A stretch of DNA of 57,816 nucleotides, from the NCBI RefSeq assembly GCF_006438875.1, contig NZ_RCZH01000027.1, positions 14,658 to 72,473 of the forward strand, written 5' to 3'. Origin of the DNA: Flavobacterium pectinovorum (GTDB lineage: Bacteria; Bacteroidota; Bacteroidia; Flavobacteriales; Flavobacteriaceae). The notes under the pieces are model-generated. The model did no database searches. It worked only from the letters and a program-made list of their open reading frames with translations, and was not told the DNA's origin. Position numbers and translations under genes: made by a program. Below, one piece after another: positions 1-7,366 of the stretch (its first letter is position 1; each line of letters opens with the position of its first letter).

Positions 1-7
1 AAAAAAG

Positions 8-30
8 CTTAACTTAATGACATTGAGCTT
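8..30. repeat. Terminal end of a dispersed inverted-repeat element
   Basis: The word CTTAACTTAATGACATTG followed by AGCTT lies at the very start of the window. The same word ends inverted-repeat elements at 19705-19976 and 34281-34447. Only one end is visible here, so its partner would lie before the window. No transposase is seen. I read it as one arm of a small non-autonomous repeat; the identity of the family is not known to me. Confidence 0.5.
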
Positions 31-236
31 CGGGACGGAAGAAGTATCGTAATTATAACCACAATCAAAGTCCTTGCGGGGAAAGAGCGGTTCGCCAAGG
101 CGAAAGCAATCTCAACGCGGATAATTTTGATTCTTTCAACTGAAATGGATCAATAATTATTTTGTAATAAATAAAGTACTATTTTTAATCCGGGCTAAGT
201 GCTATTTTATCAAAAACCAATTAATTTTAAGAATCA

Positions 237-1031
237 ATGAACGCAAAACAAATAGTTAGATTAAGTAATATTATCGGAATCACATCAATACTTTTATTAG
301 TCTATTGGGTTTTTACTTTTATAATGATTCAGGTTTTTGGGTTGAAAGTTTTCCGGGAGAATATGACCGAAACTTTCTATTTAAGTGTTTTAGGAATTCT
401 TGCTCTTATGGTTGGTTCATTAATCGTTAATTTAATGTTCAATCTAACCAGAATAGCTGAGAAACACAATCTGGATGCGGTAAATAATAAATCAAATAAA
501 ATGAGATTTATAACCTTACTACTAATTTTTCCATTAATAGCACTAATTCTTTTTGGAGGAGATTATTTGACTTCTGCTAAAAAGGAGAAAATGTTAGTCG
601 AGTCGGCTAAATCTATTATAGAAACCAATAAAGCAAATAGTGATAAATTGGTAAACTATACTTTTTCAGAAAACTACATTAAAGAAACATCAGAGATTTT
701 AGAAATTTTGTCCGGAACAGATAAAAATTTTCCAAGCGTAACGTTAATCGTTAAAGACTCAATTAAAGGTTCGCCGGTTTATTTAGGTTTTAATGAATAT
801 TTTGGAGATAATTTAAAGGATACTATAAAGCCACAAAAAAGTGATTACATTTATAAGACTACACAAGAAGAAAGAGCGTATTTAAATAGTGTATTTGATA
901 AGAAAAATGAGGAATTACGTTATAGTTCGCATGATGGCAATTATGAATTGTTTTATCCTTATAAAAAGAATGGAAAAAAGGTAATTCTATATTTTTCTGA
1001 ACAACAACGTTACGGGAAACTAGGGAGCTAG
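237..1031 (+). CDS. Hypothetical membrane protein with C-terminal soluble domain
   Basis: I do not recognise this 264-residue protein. It has three hydrophobic segments (about residues 13-33, 47-70 and 90-110). A soluble, charged domain of about 150 residues follows, rich in Lys, Glu and Tyr, with no motif I can name. The first segment begins within 13 residues of the start, so the ATG at 237 fits. The gene is first of three small co-oriented genes of unknown function, each preceded by a related intergenic motif. Such rows of small orphan membrane genes can be immunity genes of polymorphic toxins, but no toxin is present in the window and this is only a possibility. Confidence 0.7.
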   Translation: MNAKQIVRLSNIIGITSILLLVYWVFTFIMIQVFGLKVFRENMTETFYLSVLGILALMVGSLIVNLMFNLTRIAEKHNLDAVNNKSNKMRFITLLLIFPLIALILFGGDYLTSAKKEKMLVESAKSIIETNKANSDKLVNYTFSENYIKETSEILEILSGTDKNFPSVTLIVKDSIKGSPVYLGFNEYFGDNLKDTIKPQKSDYIYKTTQEERAYLNSVFDKKNEELRYSSHDGNYELFYPYKKNGKKVILYFSEQQRYGKLGS

Positions 1032-1055
1032 ATATATCTTTTAGTGTGATCATCT

Positions 1056-1075
1056 CGCTCATGAATCCAATCAAA
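1056..1075 (+). repeat. Shared intergenic motif, copy before the second gene
   Basis: CGCTCATGAATCCAATCAAA lies 27 bp before the gene at 1103. It matches CGCTCATGACCGCAATCAAA at 1629-1648 at 17 of 20 positions. The last part also matches ATAACCACAATCAAAGT at 55-71 before the first gene. The three copies therefore sit one before each of three successive unrelated genes. Confidence 0.5.
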
Positions 1076-1102
1076 ATTAATTTCAAAACTAAATAAAATT
1101 CG

Positions 1103-1594
1103 ATGCAGCAATTCAACTTTAAAAATAATATTTTAAATTTAAAAGTTAACAAATCCCCCTTAGTAATTAGAATTGTAATGTTCTTTTTTACGTTTGCTTT
1201 TTTTGTATTTCCTACATTCGGAGTTATTGTTAGTATTTTGTCTGGAAACGGATTACAATTTGGTTATTTTATTGCAATAGGTTTATTTGCATTGATGGGA
1301 TTTTATCTTCTCAGAGTTTCATTGTGGAATACTTATGGAGAGGAAAACATTGAAATACTAAAAAGCAAAGTTATTTACGAAGCAAATTATGGCTGGTTCA
1401 AAGATGGAAAAAAGGAAATTGAAATAGCAGTTCCTAAATATTCATTTAAAGCCGTTGGTTACAAAGAAGATAATGAAGGCGTATTAGTTATTAGTGATGG
1501 AGTATCAGAATTGGAATCTGTTGTAAAAATTCCTGTTTCAGTGTTAGAAAAATTACTATGGATTTTAGAACCTGGTAAAAATGAAACAGTATAA
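1103..1594 (+). CDS. Hypothetical two-TM membrane protein
   Basis: This 163-residue protein has no family I can name. Two hydrophobic segments (about residues 22-47 and 52-72) are followed by a cytosolic-looking beta-rich tail of about 90 residues (EENIEILKSKVIYEANYG and onward). The layout resembles small bacterial membrane proteins with a PH-like tail, but that comparison is inference. It lies 71 bp after the previous gene and 65 bp before the next in the same direction. No signal peptide cleavage site is evident; the first membrane segment probably acts as an anchor. Confidence 0.7.
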   Translation: MQQFNFKNNILNLKVNKSPLVIRIVMFFFTFAFFVFPTFGVIVSILSGNGLQFGYFIAIGLFALMGFYLLRVSLWNTYGEENIEILKSKVIYEANYGWFKDGKKEIEIAVPKYSFKAVGYKEDNEGVLVISDGVSELESVVKIPVSVLEKLLWILEPGKNETV

Positions 1595-1628
1595 ATAATA
1601 TTATTATTCCAAGTTGGCGTAAGCGTCC

Positions 1629-1648
1629 CGCTCATGACCGCAATCAAA
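1629..1648 (+). repeat. Shared intergenic motif, copy before the third gene
   Basis: CGCTCATGACCGCAATCAAA lies 11 bp before the ATG at 1660. Its second half matches ATAACCACAATCAAAGT at 55-71, and its first half matches 1056-1064. It could be a recombination boundary between gene cassettes or a regulatory site; the sequence alone does not decide. Confidence 0.5.
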
Positions 1649-1659
1649 GTAAAATCCAT

Positions 1660-1950
1660 ATGAAGATACATTCAATTCAACATTTTGAAAATATGCAAAT
1701 GATGTGCAGATATTTTGAAGCAAAATCAAAATATGATGATTTGTATGTGATAGAGTTTGAAACTTCAAAAATTATAAATAGTATAATTGAAAAAGAAGAC
1801 GATAATATTGTTGGAATTGAAAAAATATTAGATTTTTTAGCAATTGTCGAAAAGAGTAATCATGCGGGTGGCTCACATTGGCAAGATTACGAAATTCATG
1901 TATTAGCAATAGTAAAGATTAATAGATTATCTATAAATAAAGCAATCTAA
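1660..1950 (+). CDS. Hypothetical small soluble protein
   Basis: This 96-residue protein has no transmembrane segment or signal peptide and no motif I recognise. It is acidic and Ile-rich, with the line NHAGGSHWQDYEIHVLAIVK near residues 67-86 as its most distinctive stretch. The gene stops 3 bp before the cupin gene that follows, so the two could share a transcript. It is the third of three small unrecognised genes with related upstream motifs. An immunity-protein role is possible but unsupported by a neighbouring toxin. Confidence 0.6.
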   Translation: MKIHSIQHFENMQMMCRYFEAKSKYDDLYVIEFETSKIINSIIEKEDDNIVGIEKILDFLAIVEKSNHAGGSHWQDYEIHVLAIVKINRLSINKAI

Positions 1951-1953
1951 ATA

Positions 1954-2433
1954 ATGAAAACTCCAATAACAACCGTCAACGAAACCGAAGGTCAAAAACT
2001 AAAAATAGCCGGTGGTAATTACCGAATCATAATCTCAGGAAAACAAACTGATGGAGAATATGCCGTAATCGAAATGTCGGTTCCTCCGGGAGCGGGACCA
2101 AATCCGCATGCACATCCTGATTTTGCAGAGACTTTTTTTGTTTTGGAAGGAGAGGTTTCTTTTAAATCAGAATTAGGAAGTTATGTAGCTAAGAAGAATT
2201 CTTTTGTCAATATCCCGAAAGGCGGAATTGTTCACGGCTTTAAAAATCTAAGCAACGAACCTGCTAAACTTTTATGTACGGTTACACCGGCAGGATTAGA
2301 TGATTTATTTGAGGAAATGGCAGGTTATATGGAAACAGCAGTTTCGAGTAGTGAATTAGAGAAAAAGGAAAACATAAATATTATTTTTAAAAAGTATGGA
2401 CAAACACTTTATCCAGAGAATTATTTGGATTAA
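1954..2433 (+). CDS. Cupin-domain protein
   Basis: This 159-residue protein is a single-domain cupin, a small beta-barrel that usually binds a metal and a small substrate. The first cupin motif is visible as GPNPHAHPDFAETFFVLEGE at about residues 49-68, supplying two His and a Glu as metal ligands. The second is the stretch IPKGGIVHGFKNLSNEPAKL at about 89-108, supplying the third His. No signal peptide is present, so it is probably cytosolic. Cupins range from dioxygenases and isomerases to sensors, and nothing here fixes the substrate. The start follows the previous stop by 3 bp. Confidence 0.85.
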   Translation: MKTPITTVNETEGQKLKIAGGNYRIIISGKQTDGEYAVIEMSVPPGAGPNPHAHPDFAETFFVLEGEVSFKSELGSYVAKKNSFVNIPKGGIVHGFKNLSNEPAKLLCTVTPAGLDDLFEEMAGYMETAVSSSELEKKENINIIFKKYGQTLYPENYLD

Positions 2434-2434
2434 T

Positions 2435-2464
2435 TTGCAAAGTTACCAAAAAATGGTAACTTTG
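2435..2464 (+). promoter_or_regulatory. Promoter with overlapping palindromic operator for the toxin-antitoxin operon
   Basis: A TTG at 2435-2437 and TAACTTTG at 2457-2464 are spaced by 19 nt, which fits the Bacteroidetes -33/-7 promoter. The arms CAAAGTTACCA (2438-2448) and TGGTAACTTTG (2454-2464) are a perfect 11-bp inverted repeat around five A residues. They fill the promoter spacer and the -7 box. A bound repressor would block the promoter, as expected for an antitoxin that controls its own operon. Confidence 0.8.
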
Positions 2465-2486
2465 TAATAGGTAATAGAAAAATATC

Positions 2487-2729
2487 ATGGGAAAGAATAC
2501 ATCCATATCATTAGGCAATCATTTTGAAAATTTTATTGATTACAGCCTTTCAGAAGGAAGATTTAAAAATGCAAGCGAAGTTATTAGGGCTGGATTGCGT
2601 CTTCTGGAAGAAGAAGAGAATCGGTTAATTATTTTGAAAAGCGCAATTCAAGAAGGAATTAATAGCGGAAGAGCCGAAAATTTTGATCCGAAAAGAAATC
2701 TTGAAAATCTAAAAGCAAGCAAAAAATAA
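2487..2729 (+). CDS. ParD-type antitoxin of a type II toxin-antitoxin pair
   Basis: This 80-residue protein has the layout of CC2985/ParD-family ribbon-helix-helix antitoxins. A short N-terminal strand (NTSISLGNHFENFIDYSL) is followed by the helix pair with GRFKNASEVIRAGLRLLEEEE at about residues 24-44. A flexible charged tail would wrap the toxin. Such proteins neutralise ParE and repress their own promoter through the N-terminal domain. The stop codon abuts the toxin ATG, so the two are co-translated. A perfect palindrome over the promoter just upstream supports autoregulation. Confidence 0.9.
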   Translation: MGKNTSISLGNHFENFIDYSLSEGRFKNASEVIRAGLRLLEEEENRLIILKSAIQEGINSGRAENFDPKRNLENLKASKK

Positions 2730-3032
2730 ATGGCTAAATATCATCTGACTAAGAAAGCTGTCCTAGATTTGAATGAAATTTGGAATTATACATATGAAGA
2801 ATGGTCAGAAAGTCAAGCTGATAAATACTATATGTTACTTTTGGACTCTTGTCAGGAAATAGCTGAAAATCCAAATTTGGGTAAAAAATATAATATTGTA
2901 ATCAATGGTTTATTAGGATATAAATCAAATGAACATATACTTTTTTACCAAATTCTCGTGAATAACGAAATTGAAATTATTAGAATTTTGCATGGCAGAA
3001 TGGATTTGAAAAATAAATTACAGAAGTCCTGA
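2730..3032 (+). CDS. ParE/RelE-superfamily toxin
   Basis: This 100-residue protein begins with the family pattern KYHLTKKAVLDLNEIWNYT. It ends with the usual strand pair HILFYQILVNNEIEIIRILH followed by a basic GRMDL segment. ParE toxins poison DNA gyrase, while close RelE relatives cleave mRNA. The RHH antitoxin partner favours the ParE type. The gene starts directly at the antitoxin stop codon. Its stop codon lies within the left arm of the downstream terminator hairpin. Confidence 0.9.
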   Translation: MAKYHLTKKAVLDLNEIWNYTYEEWSESQADKYYMLLLDSCQEIAENPNLGKKYNIVINGLLGYKSNEHILFYQILVNNEIEIIRILHGRMDLKNKLQKS

Positions 3033-3056
3033 ACAATAAAATTCAGGACTTTTTTT
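3024..3056 (+). terminator. Rho-independent terminator after the toxin gene
   Basis: AAGTCCTGAA (3024-3033) and TTCAGGACTT (3042-3051) form a 10-bp stem followed by a run of T. The toxin stop codon is inside the stem. Confidence 0.85.
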
Positions 3057-3166
3057 ATGCATTAATTTTAAGAAATCAATAAGAATTAAAATTGTAGGAT
3101 TATTATGTAATATTTAAATGATTTATTCGTTAACTTAGATGATTAATTAATTTAAAATATATCATT

Positions 3167-3649
3167 ATGAAAGTTAAATCAATTTTATTAGGACTGTGTC
3201 TTGCTGTATCATTAGTAGCTTGTGGTCCTAAAGATGCAGATATTCAAAAAGAAATTGCTGCAAAAATTAGTGCTTTGCCAGGTGTTGAAGTAACTGTAAA
3301 AGATGGTGTTGCTACTATTTCGGGTATTTGTAAAGACGAAGCTCTTAAACAAAATGCTGAAAGCCTTATTAAAGGAATTAAAGGAGTAAAATCTGTAGTG
3401 AACAATTGCGAAATTGCTGCACCGGAACCTGTGGTTACGACTCCGGCTCCTGTAGAAATCAATACAGATAGTGTTTTAAACACTTCGGTAAGTGGAGTTG
3501 TGAAAGCTTATAGTGGTGTGACTGCAACTGTTAAAGATGGTGTAGTAACACTTACCGGAGCTATCAAAAAAGAGCAATTACCGGCTTTGATTCAAAGTGT
3601 TCAGGAATTGAAACCTAAAAAAGTTGAAAACAAGCTAACTATTAAATAA
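3167..3649 (+). CDS. Lipoprotein with two BON domains
   Basis: This 160-residue protein starts with a lipoprotein signal peptide ending in LVAC, with the lipidated Cys at residue 19. Two BON domains follow, at about residues 27-80 and 104-159. Each carries the pattern of a Val-rich strand and TVKDGV plus TISG or TLTG. A Pro-Val-rich linker of about 20 residues separates them. BON domains bind membranes or lipids and occur in envelope-stress proteins such as OsmY and DolP. The protein probably sits on the periplasmic face of a membrane. It lies 7 bp before a BON-LysM gene, so the two are likely one operon. Confidence 0.9.
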   Translation: MKVKSILLGLCLAVSLVACGPKDADIQKEIAAKISALPGVEVTVKDGVATISGICKDEALKQNAESLIKGIKGVKSVVNNCEIAAPEPVVTTPAPVEINTDSVLNTSVSGVVKAYSGVTATVKDGVVTLTGAIKKEQLPALIQSVQELKPKKVENKLTIK

Positions 3650-3656
3650 AAGCGTT

Positions 3657-4028
3657 ATGAGTTTACTGGATAAATACAAAGAGTTAACAGATTTAGCGAC
3701 TAATTTAGGTACTGCTAATTTGCAAGTAAGAGAGCAGGATAATGTACTATATGTTGATGGTACAGCAAAATCGGCTGAAGACAAAGAAAGACTTTGGGAT
3801 GCTTACGGAAAAATAGATCCTGAATTTAGATCGGCTGATGTAGTGATGAATATCGCTGTAGCTGAAGGCACAACTACTGACTATACGGTTGTAGGTGGTG
3901 ACTCGCTATCAAAAATAGGAAAAGCACACGGCGTTTCATGGCAGGCAATTTTTGAAGCCAATAAAGATATTATTAAAAATCCTGATTTGATTCAACCGGG
4001 ATGGAAGTTAAAAATACCAACAGCGTAA
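3657..4028 (+). CDS. BON-LysM protein of the Kbp/YgaU type
   Basis: This 123-residue protein has an N-terminal BON domain (about residues 10-67) and a C-terminal LysM domain (about 73-121, from TDYTVVGGDSLSKIG to PGWKLKIP). The same order is found in the E. coli K+-binding protein Kbp (YgaU). There is no signal peptide, which also fits Kbp, a cytosolic K+ sensor. A peptidoglycan-binding role would require export that the sequence does not show. The gene follows the two-BON lipoprotein by 7 bp and ends before a clear terminator. Confidence 0.9.
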   Translation: MSLLDKYKELTDLATNLGTANLQVREQDNVLYVDGTAKSAEDKERLWDAYGKIDPEFRSADVVMNIAVAEGTTTDYTVVGGDSLSKIGKAHGVSWQAIFEANKDIIKNPDLIQPGWKLKIPTA

Positions 4029-4051
4029 TTTATTTTATGTACTGTTTTTAA

Positions 4052-4083
4052 AAGTCTGTCATTTTTATGATGGACTTTTTTTA
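4052..4083 (+). terminator. Terminator after the BON operon
   Basis: AAGTCTGTCAT and ATGATGGACTT pair through 11 positions with two G-T wobbles, closed by four T, and are followed by a T run. Confidence 0.75.
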
Positions 4084-4168
4084 TGTCATTGCGAGGAACG
4101 AAGCAATCTCATTTGCTGAATCACTTCTTATTTGTAGTAGTGAGGTTGCTTCGTTCCTCGAAATGACA
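4084..4168. repeat. Long palindrome of the GAGGAACGAAGCAATCTC family
   Basis: The 28-nt arms at 4084-4111 and 4141-4168 match at 26 of 28 positions when one is reversed. Both contain GAGGAACGAAGCAA. A solo half copy lies at 19625-19652. This word is, to my knowledge, a widespread dispersed intergenic repeat; no encoded protein is involved. Confidence 0.7.
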
Positions 4169-4219
4169 AGATTGGAGAAATAGTTGATTGCAAAACATAA
4201 TTTTCTAATGAAACCTAAA

Positions 4220-4301
4220 GCCCTAGCCCTGATAGAAGCGAAAATCCTTTTGTGCAATGAAATGGAACAAAAGATTGAAGCGTATAGCAGGAAATAGCTC
4301 C
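4220..4301 (+). ncRNA. Candidate structured RNA (possibly the Flavo-1 motif), copy 1
   Basis: This ~82-nt element begins GCCCTAGCCCTGATAG and ends CAGGAAATAGCTCC. The ends pair (AGC and CCTG with CAGG and GCT), and ATCCTTTTGT pairs with ACAAAAGAT inside. Three more copies lie at 19983-20064, 26688-26767 and 57188-57271. In the last one the outer helix changes from CTG/CAG to CCG/CGG, a compensatory change. Size, shape and host suggest the Flavo-1 motif known from Flavobacteria, recalled from memory and not checked. No promoter is obvious. Confidence 0.5.
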
Positions 4302-4308
4302 ATAAAAA

Positions 4309-4602
4309 TCACCTGCCCTTTATGCTCAGATCGAACAAAAATTTTGCGGTTTCCTGATCAGAATCGGCGGAGAAACCTGCTACATAAACGCCTTTTTTGC
4401 CTGAACTTGATTTAATTCCGTATACAACTGCCTCATCGCCTGGATCCGAATCCCCTTCGTATCGATACACATGTACAATTTCAAATTTTTCAGGATTTTT
4501 CTTAATCAGGTCCGAGTTTAGATTAAAATCACATGTAAATCCTTTTTCATTCAATTGATCTAAAGCTTTTGAAACAGTTGCGTAATGATACATTCTAGTC
4601 AT
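4309..4602 (-). CDS. Small conserved protein often labelled phosphoribosylpyrophosphate synthetase
   Basis: This 97-residue protein (beginning MTRMYHYATVSKALDQL) belongs to a small family frequently annotated in Bacteroidetes as phosphoribosylpyrophosphate synthetase. It is far too short for that enzyme and shows no PRPP-binding loop, so the label should not be taken as a function. It is soluble, with two alpha-beta-like halves and the clear line VYGIKSSSGKKGVYVAGFSA. It is divergent from the RNase P RNA gene. Its stop lies 8 bp from candidate structured RNA copy 1 on the other strand. Confidence 0.75.
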   Translation of the reverse strand: MTRMYHYATVSKALDQLNEKGFTCDFNLNSDLIKKNPEKFEIVHVYRYEGDSDPGDEAVVYGIKSSSGKKGVYVAGFSADSDQETAKFLFDLSIKGR

Positions 4603-4717
4603 AATAAATGGATTTTAAAATTATGGATTTTAAAGATAACCAATTTAAAATTAAATCGTTACGAAAACAGGGCAAAAATCTAAAATTTAAAATGATTATT
4701 CTTAGTTGATAAATCGT

Positions 4718-4725
4718 TACTTTTG
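4718..4725 (+). promoter_or_regulatory. -7 promoter element for RNase P RNA
   Basis: TACTTTTG matches TAnnTTTG and lies 4 bp before the first paired base of the RNA, which is the expected start distance. A TTG at 4706-4708 is too close to serve as the -33 box, so that element is weak. Confidence 0.6.
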
Positions 4726-4729
4726 CCGC

Positions 4730-5037
4730 GCAGACCGCCTTATCGTCGTCCCGATTCATCGGGAGGGAGGAAAGTCCGGACACCAAAGAGAAGCATAGCG
4801 GGTAACCCCCGTCGGCGTTAGAAATGACGTAAGGACAAGTGCAACAGAAAGTATGTACAGGTAATGCTGTAGTGAAACCAGGTAAACTCTATGCGGTGAA
4901 ATACCAAGTATATCAGCATTTAAGGGCTTCTCGTCCGTTGTTGAAGGGTAGGTAGCTTGAGTCCCGTAGTAATGCGGGATCTAGATAAATGATAAGGCTC
5001 TGATTTATCAGAGACAGAATCCGGCTTATAGGTCTGC
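4730..5037 (+). ncRNA. rnpB: RNase P RNA
   Basis: This is the catalytic RNA of RNase P, which removes 5' leaders from tRNA precursors. The ends pair as helix P1 (GCAGACC at 4730-4736 with GGTCTGC at 5031-5037). The universal core is visible: GGAGGAAAGTCCGGACACC (about 4768-4785) near the 5' side, GAAATACCAAGTAT-like sequence in the middle and ACAGAATCCGGCTTATAGG near the 3' end. The length of about 308 nt is ordinary for a type A-like bacterial RNA. It runs in the same direction as dctA and is followed by a T run. Confidence 0.96.
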
Positions 5038-5045
5038 ATTTTTTA

Positions 5046-5053
5046 TATATTTG
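5046..5053 (+). promoter_or_regulatory. Probable -7 element for dctA
   Basis: TATATTTG matches TAnnTTTG and lies 22 bp before the dctA start. No good TTG is found at the expected -33 distance. Confidence 0.45.
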
Positions 5054-5075
5054 TGAAAGTCTCTAATCTATCTTC

Positions 5076-6329
5076 ATGAATGTAACTACCCCAGGTTCTA
5101 CTGCTAAACCAAAGCAGAGTACTTTTAAAACTATAATTACCAATCTTACTTTTTGGGTTCTGATCGCGATTATCGCAGGAATTTTGCTTGGACATTTTTC
5201 GCCTGAGAATGGTGTGAAGATGGAAATACTAGGGAAAAGGTTTATTGATATTATCAAACTTTTTATTGGTCCGATTATCTTTCTGACAATTGTCTTAGGA
5301 ATTTCCGGCATGGGAAATTTGAAAAAAGTAGGTCGAATTGGAATAAAAGCGCTCGGGTATTTTGAAGTAGTTTCGACTATAGCTTTGGCGATTGGAGTTT
5401 CGGTTGCTTATTTTTTCAAACCCGGAAAAATAGACCGATCAGGATTGACTCTTGGCGATGCGACTCAATATACAAAAGGTGCGGCAGAACATTTTTCATG
5501 GCTGCAGTTTTTCTTTTCCAACTTTACATTGCAGGTTTTACTGGCAGCGATTGTTTGCGGAATTGCATTGAATTTTTATAAAAAAAGAGAACAAACTATT
5601 TTGGTTCTGGAACGTTTCTCAAAAGTAGTTTTCCTCGGATTAAAATATGTAATGTATTTGGCTCCAATTGGTGCTTTTGGCGGGATGGCATTCACGATTG
5701 GTAAATTTGGTCTGGCAACTTTAATTCCGCTTGGGAAATTGATGTTATGCGTTTATCTGACTATGGCGCTGTTTGTATTTTTAGTTTTGGGAAGTATCCT
5801 GAAATATTATAAAATCAATATCCTTTCGGTTTTAAAATACATTAAAGAAGAACTTTTATTGGTTCTTGGAACTTCGTCTTCTGAAGCTGCTTTGCCAAGT
5901 ATTATGGTTAAGCTGGAGCAAATGGGTTGCAGTAAATCTGTTGTTGGTTTGGTGATTCCAACAGGTTATTCTTTTAATCTGGATGGAACTTCGATTTATT
6001 TGTCAATGTCGGTTATATTTTTAGCACAATTGTATGATGTGCATTTGAGTTTTTTCGAAATATTGAGCGTAATCGGAATATTGATGGTGACTTCAAAAGG
6101 TGCGGCAGGTGTTACCGGAAGTGGGTTTATAGTTTTGGCGTCGACTTTGACGGCTTTGCATAAAATTCCGGTTGAGGGTTTGGCTTTCTTACTAGGAGTT
6201 GATAAATTTATGAGCGAAGCCCGAGCCATAACAAATTTGATTGGAAATACTGTTGCAACAATTATAATTTCGAAATCAGAACGTGATTTTACGGAGTTGA
6301 ATCTGGATCCTGTTTTGGAGGAAATTTGA
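5076..6329 (+). CDS. dctA: C4-dicarboxylate:cation symporter
   Basis: This 417-residue inner-membrane protein imports succinate, fumarate and malate with Na+ or H+. The diagnostic DAACS/DctA motifs are all readable. They are the serine-rich hairpin TSSSEAALPSIM (about residue 267), GYSFNLDGTSIYLSM (about 297), TSKGAAGVTGSGF (about 340) and LLGVDKFMSEARAITNLIGN (about 372). About eight hydrophobic helices precede and surround them. The length is normal for DctA. It starts shortly after rnpB and seems to be monocistronic. GltP-type aspartate/glutamate transport is the alternative, but the motif wording is closest to DctA. Confidence 0.92.
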   Translation: MNVTTPGSTAKPKQSTFKTIITNLTFWVLIAIIAGILLGHFSPENGVKMEILGKRFIDIIKLFIGPIIFLTIVLGISGMGNLKKVGRIGIKALGYFEVVSTIALAIGVSVAYFFKPGKIDRSGLTLGDATQYTKGAAEHFSWLQFFFSNFTLQVLLAAIVCGIALNFYKKREQTILVLERFSKVVFLGLKYVMYLAPIGAFGGMAFTIGKFGLATLIPLGKLMLCVYLTMALFVFLVLGSILKYYKINILSVLKYIKEELLLVLGTSSSEAALPSIMVKLEQMGCSKSVVGLVIPTGYSFNLDGTSIYLSMSVIFLAQLYDVHLSFFEILSVIGILMVTSKGAAGVTGSGFIVLASTLTALHKIPVEGLAFLLGVDKFMSEARAITNLIGNTVATIIISKSERDFTELNLDPVLEEI

Positions 6330-6331
6330 TT

Positions 6332-6428
6332 TGCCACGAAGGCTCAAAGACACTAAGTTTTTGTTTCTTTTAGGTAATAATTATAGACTTTTTGATTTTT
6401 ATCTTTGTGACTTAGCGCCTTTGTGGCA
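6332..6428. repeat. Imperfect palindrome between dctA and panE
   Basis: TGCCACGAAGGC near the left end pairs with GCCTTTGTGGCA at the right end, and the match continues inward with a few mismatches. It is one of several intergenic palindromes made of the same kinds of words. It may act as a terminator stem for dctA, but no T run follows closely. Confidence 0.5.
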
Positions 6429-6444
6429 TTTATACTGATTGATT

Positions 6445-7365
6445 ATGAAAAGAATTGGAATTTTAGGATTAGGTGGAGTAGGTGGTTATTTTGGTGGATT
6501 ATTAGCGAAAGCCTACTATAAATCGGAAGAGATTGAAGTAATTTTTATTGCTCGTGGCGAAACTCAAAAAGCAATTGCTGAAAACGGATTAAAAATCGTG
6601 ACAGACGATAACGAAATTGTAGTTCATCCAAAATTAGTCTCGAATAATCCGGATGAAATCGGGCAATTAGATTATTTAATTTGTGCCACAAAAACGTATG
6701 ATATTGAAGAAAGTCTGCTTTCGCTGAAAAAATGTATTGTTCCCAAAACCGTAATTCTGCCTTTGTATAATGGCGTTGATGCACCGGAACGTATTCAGGG
6801 ATTGTTTCCGGAAAATGTAGTTTTAGAAGGCTGTGTATATATTGTTTCGATGATTTTTTCACCCGGAACAATTCGGAAAATAGGATTTTATGAAAAATTG
6901 TTTTTTGGATCTATAACGGCGCCAAAATCAAAATTAGACGAATTGCAAAGCATTTTCCAAAAGGCAAAAATCGAAAGTTATTTGGTCGAAAATATTGAAG
7001 AAACAGTTTGGGAGAAATTCATTTTTATTTCGGCATTGGCTTCCGTAACTTCTTATTTGAATGAGAATATTGGTGAGATTTTAAAAAACAAAGCTTCTAA
7101 AAAACTTTATGTCGAATTACTGCATGAAATTGCCGCCGTTGCAAAAGCTAAAGCCTTGAAATTGCCAAATGACATTGTAGAACAAACCATCGTAAAATTA
7201 GAGAAATCGCCAAAAGAAGCGACTTCATCTATGCATCGGGATTTATTGGCCGGTAAAAATACTGAAGCAATTTCATTGACTCAGTTTGTTGTAAAAGAAG
7301 GCATTAAATACAATGTAGAAACTCCCTTTTACAAAAAAATAGCAAATGTTTTGTTGCCGAAATAA
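6445..7365 (+). CDS. panE: 2-dehydropantoate 2-reductase family protein
   Basis: The 306-residue product fits ketopantoate reductase, which uses NADPH to form pantoate for coenzyme A synthesis. The N-terminal Rossmann fingerprint is GILGLGGVGGYFGG at residues 4-17. ICATKTYDIEESL near residue 78 matches the family KxxD-like segment. The C-terminal half has the expected helical domain with ENIEETVWEKFIFISALAS (about 185) and SSMHRDLLAGKNTEA (about 268). I chose the ATG at 6445 over a TTG two codons upstream. Several paralogues of this family act on other 2-oxo acids, so PanE activity is probable rather than certain. Confidence 0.85.
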   Translation: MKRIGILGLGGVGGYFGGLLAKAYYKSEEIEVIFIARGETQKAIAENGLKIVTDDNEIVVHPKLVSNNPDEIGQLDYLICATKTYDIEESLLSLKKCIVPKTVILPLYNGVDAPERIQGLFPENVVLEGCVYIVSMIFSPGTIRKIGFYEKLFFGSITAPKSKLDELQSIFQKAKIESYLVENIEETVWEKFIFISALASVTSYLNENIGEILKNKASKKLYVELLHEIAAVAKAKALKLPNDIVEQTIVKLEKSPKEATSSMHRDLLAGKNTEAISLTQFVVKEGIKYNVETPFYKKIANVLLPK

Positions 7366-7366
7366 A

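Noticed and set aside
859..1152. Antisense frame over the end of the first and start of the second gene
   Set aside because: It overlaps two better-supported genes, has no promoter and reads as low-complexity Leu/Ile/His-rich sequence.
4085..4168. tRNA-like fold in the palindrome
   Set aside because: It is a single long hairpin without anticodon arm or CCA-type end.
6545..6871. Antisense frame of 108 codons inside panE
   Set aside because: It lies wholly within a gene with clear family motifs and itself has no recognisable domain.
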